The notes beneath the pieces are model-generated. The model ran no database searches, was not told the DNA's origin, and saw only the letters and a program-made list of their open reading frames with translations. Below are positions 58,701 through 64,000 of a stretch of 64,000 bases of DNA, piece after piece (within the stretch, counting starts at the first letter, position 1; each line of letters begins with the position of its first letter). The stretch covers positions 25,736,733 to 25,800,732 of the forward strand of contig NC_089850.1 of NCBI RefSeq assembly GCF_036373705.1. Direction: 5' to 3'. The translations under genes were made by a program, and so were the position numbers. This stretch comes from Amia ocellicauda (taxonomy: Eukaryota > Chordata > Actinopteri > Amiiformes > Amiidae).

Positions 58701-61700
58701 TGAAGGTTTTAGTAAAACACGTTTTTACTGGTTTATAAGCCCTGTGTTTCTCAGTGGGTGTGTGTTTGTTTCACTGCGGTGCACAGTATTCCCACTGTTG
58801 ACAGATCGGGGGATTTTCCCCCAAATTTTGGGGATTTTTAAGAGCCCAGGGGTAAATTTGGGGGCAACAATTGTATGGGGGAAATGTTGGGGGATAATAT
58901 TTTGAACGTGGGGGAATTTAGGTGTTTGGGGTTTAGGGGTATTAGATTGATCTTGATGAAAATACTACTTACAGCCAAGGTTGAGCTTCTTCACAGGGCA
59001 TACCAAGTATTTTCAGTAAGAGAAATCCTAGTATCAATCCATCTTTCAATTCTATCAGGGCACCACATCCCTACCACCACAAAAACCTAAATGTACACAG
59101 GTAGAAAATCCAATAAGTATACTGCCAAGAATTTAAGAACGAACATCACCTTTCAAATGTTATTCAGAACTATAGAGGCGGCAGCTACCCTCAGACTACA
59201 GGAGGAAGTAAATTAAAGGAAGCAATTAGGCTGGTCCTGATCCATGTGGGGAAAAAAAAGAAAGGGGTATTATGAATCTCTCCACAGAGAATGATGAATC
59301 ATGTTGTAATGAAAGAGCTCCTCCAGCAATCTTTTCAAAGTGTCCAAGGAAAAGCTGTAGTCATGATCAATAAAATAATCTGGCAGGAGTTCAGTGCGCA
59401 TGGACCGGGCTGCTTTCAATTAAGTGATTCCTTTTCTGCTAGGCAGTGATATAGTTATCAAGAGCATAGAAAGGAAATAGATATATGAATAAATCTAAAG
59501 CTGAAATTAAGAATGACATTCTTTATGTGCAATACTGTTATTACAATTGAACTTTAGGGGAACACACATTTTCTTTCTTCACCCAGCATGTTTTAATCCA
59601 GGAATGTAGGGAGACTGAACTGCTCCTCTGCAAACCTGCTTCATTTTAAAGCAGTGGTCTCAAACTCAATTCCTGGAGGGCCGTTTGTATGCTGGTTTTC
59701 GTTCCAACAGACTTAATTGGTCTAATTGTTGAATTAGCTAGATGCATTTAAACACCTATCCAGGCCCTCTGATATTTTATAAGCAACTGTACCTTGAATC
59801 AAATGCACTTTTAGACCATCAACTGTAAAATACCTCAATATATTTTTTAAATGTGTCAAATTGAAAAATAAATTGGACAAATTAAGTAATTGAGGACTCG
59901 GTTGTATTGAAAACCAGCATACACACAGCCCTCCAGGAATTGAGTTTGAGACCACTGATCTAAAGGGTAGCCTTTCAACACGTGCACACGCACATGCAGG
60001 GAAACCTACAGATCAAGACTGCCTGTAGAGTAACTTTAAAAGCATGAGTACATCTAAATGAATAGTAATGTCTATACCTACCATTCGAAATCAAAGCCAT
60101 TTCACATGGATCATTATTCTACAATTGTAATGAAAGTATAGCTTTCCAGGTGTCATACAATGTGAATTGTAAGTTGTGGAACAACAAAGGTTTTGTATTC
60201 AGATGAAAACTGAACTGAACTGAAAGATTTTAGGTGAAAACACAGTAAGCTGTTATATGGCTTATCAGGCTTCAAATTACAATGAAAATAATGACCATCC
60301 CAAGTAAAATCACATCAAGCACAATTCCTAAAATCATGGCATTATGCATCTTAATGTGTTGCTATAGTGTGCACTCTTCCATTTTGATTCTAGCATACAA
60401 GCAACTTTTAAAAACTAAAAATGTACAACTCCGCTCTTTCAGTGATTGTCTCGGGTCATGACGTGTCACAACTTCCTGGATAGCGGAAAAAACCATGTAC
60501 CATGTACCTTATATTGTTTTGGTTAGTATTATAATGGGGAAATTTAGTGTAATGTATAAACATGTGTACATAGGTTATTTTTCATCAAGTTTTTCTGTTT
60601 GGGAACCTACAGAAGTGAAAATGTTTTAATTTCAGTTTTGACTAAACTTGATAAGCAATAATCTCTACAAGCAATAATTAAATAATTAAAATTGTATGTC
60701 ACACTGCTAAAGTGTTAAAACAGCATTTCTTTTCAATTACCTCTGTGATACAAAAAACAAAAAAAATGACTTGCAGATAGTACTGGAATAAGAAAGTTAA
60801 TATTTACTTTGGGAATACACACCAACATTACTCTGCATTGGTCTATTCACACAAACCAGTGTAGGAGGAGGAGGATTCAAGTGATGTAAATGTGAAAAAA
60901 TCGGCAAGCTGCAAGCACATTATTTGAATGTGGGATTGTTTTCTCCACTGCGCATTCATCTCAAACTCTGTTCCTCTGGTGGAGCAACGCTATGTTGTCT
61001 ATAGAAACTATAATTACAGTCAAGGAAGACCATGAAATGCCAACACTCAGATGACTTGATAAAAATTATGTGAGTTGCCGAGCGGGAAGACAACTACGGT
61101 GCTTTTGTCATTTTCCCATTATGTGGGATTTTTGAGACAACGGCTTTTGACATCCGCCATTATTCAATAAGTTTTATATTTGGATGTTTTAAAGTTGCTT
61201 ATATGATACAAATTGAACTGGAAGAGTGCCATACATCTTAGTTACACACTATAACAACACATAAATACACATAAAACCACTCTTTTAGAAACTGTGCTCA
61301 TTGCCTTTAATTTATACCATGTAGTATTAACCTAATTTATAAACATATGACTATAAGGCTTGTGACGCTCCAATACTTCTAAAAGGTTTTAGAATGTTTT
61401 TTTTGTTTTTTTTATGGTTATGTTCAACATGACCTTTATAGTTTTCCAAATGTCAGGAATGTGCAAGGACCGGTAATTTCACACAGTTATGAATGCATTT
61501 TAGAAAAGGTCTTTTAACAAAATGGAAAGTGGATTTGTTTAGATTAATTGTTTTGATAAATGGATTCACATTTCTCCAGACTAAAAAAAGAAAATCAATA
61601 TTTTTTTACCTGTAATCTTCCTTTTTGAATGTAAAAATAAACCATATATAACTAAAATGTTAAAAATGTGTTGCTGCAGTTTGCAATGTCAAAACCGTCA

Positions 61701-62990
61701 ACCAGTAAGTATTTCTGATTACCACCGGTGTTCGAATTGAGGGGGGGCTGGGCCCCAATAAGAGAGAAAACTTTGAACTTGGGGGTTCCTGATATTTCAT
61801 TGAATAAAATATTTAGGTAATTCAGGTAATGTAAAATTACACTATATTGCATAAGAAATGCAGCTGTGATGTCTCTGCATGTTTGTTCAGCTATGTCTAG
61901 CAGGGGTTAGACAAGTGGTCGCAAAGGTGATAGACAAGCAGACCCCAGGCCACCCCCCCCTCCCTCCCACAGGATTAGGGGACTCCCCGTAAGCTCTAAC
62001 CCAATTCGAACACTGATTACCACATTGATAAGAAGATATTGTTAATGTATTTTAAGGGGTTTGTGTTTCTCTGAATGTCCCATAGATTAAAGTATGTAGT
62101 TACAGTTAATTCTGCGATATAAATCATTACCTGACGGTGAAGTCGTAGGAACATGACGCCAGGACAGTTGGGAGAAACGGGGAGAACTGAAAGAAGATAC
62201 AACAAAGCCTCTAAAATGAAAAATATGTTGATAGGTTTTGTATCTAGCTAGCAGTTTAAAAAATAATAATACATGTAAATCAAAATTAAATGTCCTTTTG
62301 ATGCTTTAAAATAAGTGAAAGAATATGGTAAAGCAGAGGTCATGCAGATTGTCACATTTTACAATGAATAATGTGCTGCTGGTTTATTAATTTGAGGGAG
62401 TTTCATACCTTAACCCTTCTTATAGCGTAAGAATGACCCATCAGATCAGATGTGGGTTGTCGGATGTTTCTTAAGTCCCAAACTTTCAAGCTGCAATCGA
62501 CAGCTCCAGTAACAATCATATTCTGAAGAAGAAAAAAAAAAAAAAAAAATTATATATATATATATAATTACAGATTACAGTGGTGGAATTTGCTTACACT
62601 GACAGATTATCTCACTGCTGAGCATACGTCTTGCTGGATATTTAAAAAGAATGTTAGTAATATAATCAAGAAGCTACAGGTGTAATAATAATCCTAAAGA
62701 CTGTTTTATGTCACTGTTTCACTGTCACTGTTGTTGTGAGACAGAATGATTTATAATCCTAATAAGACCAATTATAATAAAACAAAGATCTAGTTTATTC
62801 TTATGCAACCGGACCCAGATCTCAGCTATTGATACGGCTTTGAGTGTGTAAGTTAAACATGAGGATAAAAAAACATGCACTACCTGATCATACTTGCACC
62901 AGTCACATGTCAATATCTCAGCCTGATGAGCTGGAATTATTAGTCTTGACCGTCCTGATTTCAGGTCCCATATCCTTAAGGTGCTGTCCC
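40651..62990 (-). CDS. pex7: Peroxisomal PTS2 receptor PEX7, five 3' exons (partial)
   Basis: Cytosolic WD40 protein that binds the PTS2 signal of peroxisomal matrix enzymes and, with PEX5L, carries them to the import machinery; its loss causes rhizomelic chondrodysplasia in human. Exons on the minus strand: 62990-62884, 62522-62409, 62186-62131, 45347-45248 and 40731-40651, all GT-AG with matching phases (1,0,0,2,0). They encode [81 protein letters not shown] and [11 protein letters not shown]. This is about the last 150 residues of a protein that is 323 residues in human. The 16.8-kb intron before the penultimate exon is packed with transposons. The 5' exons lie beyond 64000. Confidence 0.97.
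40732..45247 (-). other. PEX7 last intron
   Basis: 4.5 kb, AT-rich, no clear transposon recognised. Two segments (about 42310-42420 and 43630-43830) have less biased composition and could be conserved non-coding DNA, but only an alignment could tell. Confidence 0.6.
45248..45347 (-). CDS. pex7: PEX7 penultimate exon
   Basis: Acceptor CCACAG, donor GTACTG. Encodes [20 protein letters not shown] and [13 protein letters not shown], nearly identical to human ([20 protein letters not shown]). It completes the split Arg codon from the previous exon and leaves in phase 0. Confidence 0.97.
45846..46993 (+). mobile_element. Tc1-like fossil in the PEX7 intron, interrupted by another repeat
   Basis: TA at 45844-45845 and 46994-46995 flank ends CACTACAATCAAAAGTTTTA and the inverse of CACTACTGGTCAAAAGTTTT. 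The transposase remains as [15 protein letters not shown] with TNESKIEIF (46150-46230), then [16 protein letters not shown] (46575 on), TVKHGGG, and QQDNDPKH. A second repeat sits between the two parts (46235-46575). The stretch between NDPKH and the [12 protein letters not shown] C-terminus is deleted with the final catalytic Glu. Dead. Confidence 0.85.
46235..46575. repeat. Interspersed repeat with GAGGAGGCCATTCGACC, copy 2, nested in the Tc1 fossil
   Basis: Aligns with 9180-9440 through several blocks (see copy 1). The transposase similarity stops at its left edge and resumes at its right edge, so it inserted after the Tc1 element. Confidence 0.75.
46996..49540. other. PEX7 intron DNA, mostly unassigned
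   Basis: 47020-47300 has many dispersed CATGGT/ACCATA-type words. The rest is AT-rich without a recognisable element. Confidence 0.4.
49560..50096 (-). mobile_element. Tc1/mariner-like fossil fragment
   Basis: The minus-strand translation includes [14 protein letters not shown] (near 49690), a transposase core motif. The right edge carries AAAGGGGTGTAGACTTTCTA and CACTGT, a terminus known from fish mariner-type elements. The other end is missing and stops are frequent. Confidence 0.6.
50572..51803. repeat. Interspersed repeat with CCGATA-rich inverted ends, copy 1
   Basis: Begins GAGCCTGACCGATACAGATA and ends with the inverse, GATATATCTGTCGGGCCCT. A truncated second copy lies at 57960-58790. 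Non-coding, probably a hAT-type non-autonomous transposon. Its right end abuts the LINE at 51804. Confidence 0.65.
51804..52229 (+). pseudogene. Tx1-type L1 LINE, endonuclease part
   Basis: [18 protein letters not shown], then [16 protein letters not shown] and [12 protein letters not shown], the apurinic-endonuclease domain of Tx1/Keno-type LINEs, followed by [12 protein letters not shown] after a frameshift. It lacks its N-terminus and stops at the hAT insertion at 52230. It continues at 53610. Confidence 0.75.
52230..53601. mobile_element. hAT-like non-autonomous element inside the LINE
   Basis: Flanked by an exact 8-bp duplication GTGTGGAG (52222-52229 and 53602-53609). Termini CAGGGAATAAAATGAAC and, inverted, TAGGGGATAAAACTAAC agree at 13 of 17 positions. 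LINE similarity stops on its left and resumes on its right. No transposase frame. It carries a probable solo LTR. Confidence 0.75.
52926..53469 (-). mobile_element. Probable solo LTR inside the hAT-like element
   Basis: Starts TG and ends CA on the plus strand (TGTAGCAACC ... GTTCACCA) and is flanked by a 5-bp direct repeat CACAT (52921-52925, 53470-53474). Read on the minus strand it has a TATATAA-like box near 53132-53126 and AATAAA at 53009-53004, in the order and spacing of U3-R-U5. 544 bp. No internal retrotransposon remains. Confidence 0.55.
53610..56600 (+). pseudogene. Tx1-type L1 LINE, reverse transcriptase and C-terminal part
   Basis: Decayed ORF2 in all three frames: [12 protein letters not shown] (end of the endonuclease), [66 protein letters not shown] and [22 protein letters not shown] (after LSAY, in another frame, near 55080) holds the catalytic Asp pair. 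C-terminal [20 protein letters not shown] and SWRLLHT-like blocks reach about 56580. Numerous frameshifts, stops and a 20-nt G run (56267-56286). Confidence 0.85.
56690..56900. repeat. hAT-like MITE fragment
   Basis: GTCCCAACCCTTGCTTTTG followed by TTCCAACTGAGC and TTAATTGG-type blocks common in fish hAT miniature elements; ends not defined. Confidence 0.35.
56901..57600 (+). pseudogene. Coiled-coil gene fragment with internal duplication, three stops
   Basis: One frame stays open over about 700 bp except for TGA at 57000, TAG at 57381 and TGA at 57426, with no frameshift. The translation is rich in Glu, Lys, Gln and Leu with heptad-like spacing and two related units: [18 protein letters not shown] ... 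[14 protein letters not shown] (56936-57050) and QIQHLTT ... [29 protein letters not shown] (57360-57500). I do not recognise the parent gene. It sits between the LINE end and another repeat in the PEX7 intron, on the opposite strand to PEX7. Conservation of frame suggests a fairly recent copy of a real coiled-coil protein gene. Confidence 0.6.
57960..58790. repeat. Interspersed repeat with CCGATA-rich end, copy 2, truncated
   Basis: AGAGCCCAACCGATACAGAT, GGGAGAATAA, ATGTTCTATACATTAGAACA, AGGTTCTCTCAGGTT and GGCAGGTTATAGTGCAG occur in the same order as in 50572-51803. The right inverted end is missing. Same orientation as copy 1. Confidence 0.65.
58791..59651. other. Unassigned PEX7 intron DNA with a G-rich stretch
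   Basis: 58800-58940 has many GGGG runs on the plus strand; the rest shows nothing. Confidence 0.4.
59652..59957. mobile_element. hAT-like MITE with 30-bp inverted ends
   Basis: CAGTGGTCTCAAACTCAATT at the left and its near-perfect inverse at the right (GAGTTTGAGACCACTG). The flanks TTTTAAAG and ATCTAAAG agree at six of eight bases as a target duplication. 306 bp, non-coding. Confidence 0.8.
59958..61725. other. PEX7 intron DNA, nothing recognised
   Basis: AT-rich, no reading frames or known repeats seen. Confidence 0.5.
61726..62015. mobile_element. hAT-like MITE with perfect 8-bp duplication
   Basis: Perfect target duplication ATTACCAC (61718-61725 and 62016-62023). Termini CGGTGTTCGAATT and, inverted, CAGTGTTCGAATT. 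290 bp with G-rich and C-rich subterminal parts. It lies 115 bp from the PEX7 exon at 62131. Confidence 0.85.
62131..62186 (-). CDS. pex7: PEX7 exon (FSPF to SCSYDFTVR)
   Basis: 56 nt; acceptor CTTTCAG, donor GTAATG, leaving in phase 2. A hAT-like insertion ends about 115 bp downstream in the intron (at 62015). Confidence 0.95.
62409..62522 (-). CDS. pex7: PEX7 exon ([16 protein letters not shown])
   Basis: Acceptor CTTCTTCAG behind a long poly(T) tract, donor GTATGA. 38 codons, phase 0 at both ends. Encodes [19 protein letters not shown] and [10 protein letters not shown]. Confidence 0.96.
62884..62990 (-). CDS. pex7: PEX7 exon (WD repeat with HQAEIL)
   Basis: Acceptor TTGCCAG, entered in phase 1; donor GTAGTG. 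Encodes [18 protein letters not shown] and [15 protein letters not shown], aligned with the DQTLRIWDV to DWCKY segment of human PEX7. Confidence 0.95.
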
Positions 62991-64000
62991 CTGGCAACAC
63001 AGAATTGTTATTAGAATTAAGTATGAAAACCCTTTGAGCCATTTAAAGATGGGACTAGATTTTTTGTTGTCTCCCTACACATTCAACAATCATGAAGTAA
63101 CATAGCAAGGAGGCTCAAACATAGCTTCCTTACATATAAATCAACATGAAAGTCAAAGAAATCTGTGTTTGTATTTGTAATGGTTAAAACTTGCTGGATA
63201 CTTACATGAACACCCATGAGAATCCTTCAATTGAATCTGTTATAGCCTTCCATAACCCTTAGAGTATCTGCTGTAATAAACCCTAACCTCTTCCAGCCCT
63301 GTACCATCAAAAGAGAGAACGCCCCATAAACTTTTGTATCATCATCTATTCAGTACTAATACTAGTTTTTCAGACTACTGCCCACATAAAAATAAAGATG
63401 TAACATATAGAAGGGGGATATAATGAAAGTCCAATATTATGGTCAAAGAGAGAGAGAGAAATTTTGTTATTTCACATGCATAACTAAGATATACCTTTGT
63501 AACAACCTGGTTTGTAAAGAAATATTGAAGTAAATCTGAAAAATGCCCCCATAAGTACATTTTGGAGGTAAAAAGGTGGTAAATGTGGCACTCCCTGTAA
63601 AAGAACTCACTAAACCTATTCATAAGATCCAAAGGTTATTTGTGTCAAGATGGTTTTACCTGAATGGTTTAAAGATGTCTGCTTTTGAAATACAAAACTT
63701 GATTTGCGAGTTGCTTGAGGCTTAGAGATTTTTTAATTATAACAAAATGGAATCCTTGTTGACACTGTAGCCTTACAGGACAACTAGCTCTGATGAATGA
63801 CCTACCCAACCAAGCCAAGCAGCAAAGGAATGGTGTGGCATAATAATCATTCATAAAATCAAATAGTGCTAACATTGTGTACACATCTCTGTTCCAAGTT
63901 CTTTTAAATTTCAGTTGGTTTCAATATTGTAATGCCTTACAGAATTAGTCAGATTTCCCCAAATATAATATACATGCACCTGCTTAAAGTTTAGATCTAT
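62991..64000. other. PEX7 upstream intron, no exon found
   Basis: The preceding PEX7 exon (encoding the segment ending SASG) was looked for on the minus strand and not seen, so it lies beyond the window. Confidence 0.6.

Noticed and set aside
1..64000. tRNA genes, rRNA, CRISPR arrays, bacterial-type operons
   Set aside because: None seen; the window is intron-containing vertebrate DNA and the repeated units are microsatellites and transposons.

Overview
The window is vertebrate nuclear DNA, almost certainly from a ray-finned fish. It is AT-rich and intron-rich, full of trinucleotide microsatellites and fossil transposons typical of fish (several Tc1/mariner elements, DIRS-like, Tx1-type L1, L2-type 3' tails, hAT miniature elements). 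The gene order matches the vertebrate IFNGR1 - IL22RA2 - IL20RA - SLC35D3 - PEX7 block (human chromosome 6q23) read in reverse. The species cannot be named from the sequence; a non-teleost or early-branching ray-finned fish is only a guess.

Four protein-coding genes are supported. (1) 49-955, plus strand: the last two exons (transmembrane and cytoplasmic tail) of a class II cytokine receptor-like gene, most likely IFNGR1-like by position and by two short motifs, with an unusually tyrosine-rich tail. (2) 12179-22721, plus: IL20RA (fish crfb8 class), complete in seven exons. A 55-nt signal-peptide exon was recovered by splice phase, giving a 550-residue protein close to the human length. (3) 38475-36525, minus: SLC35D3, complete in two exons, 408 residues, convergent with IL20RA. 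(4) PEX7, minus, the five 3' exons between 62990 and 40651; the 5' exons lie beyond the window. IL20RA and the IFNGR1-like gene are immune receptors expected to signal through JAK/STAT. SLC35D3 (a nucleotide-sugar-transporter-family membrane protein) and PEX7 (the peroxisomal PTS2 receptor) are housekeeping neighbours kept by synteny.

Region by region: 1-1.5 kb, end of the IFNGR1-like gene. 2.5-10.9 kb, a repeat-rich interval (deleted Tc1 copy, two copies of a GC-rich repeat flanking a broken DIRS-like retroelement, LINE and other fish repeats). 12.2-22.7 kb, IL20RA, with two Tc1/mariner elements in intron 1 (one DD34E with IR/DR arms, one with DD36E spacing). 22.7-36.5 kb, no gene, with L2, hAT and Ty3/gypsy remnants. 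36.5-38.5 kb, SLC35D3. 40.65-63 kb, PEX7, whose 16.8-kb intron holds a dense pile of nested transposons: a Tc1 interrupted by another repeat, a Tx1-type LINE split by a hAT-like element that itself carries a probable solo LTR, and a decayed coiled-coil gene fragment. No RNA genes or CRISPR arrays were seen. I found no new biological system. The observations most worth checking are the ITAM-like cytoplasmic tail, the three-level nested insertion, the coiled-coil pseudogene and the DD36E transposase.
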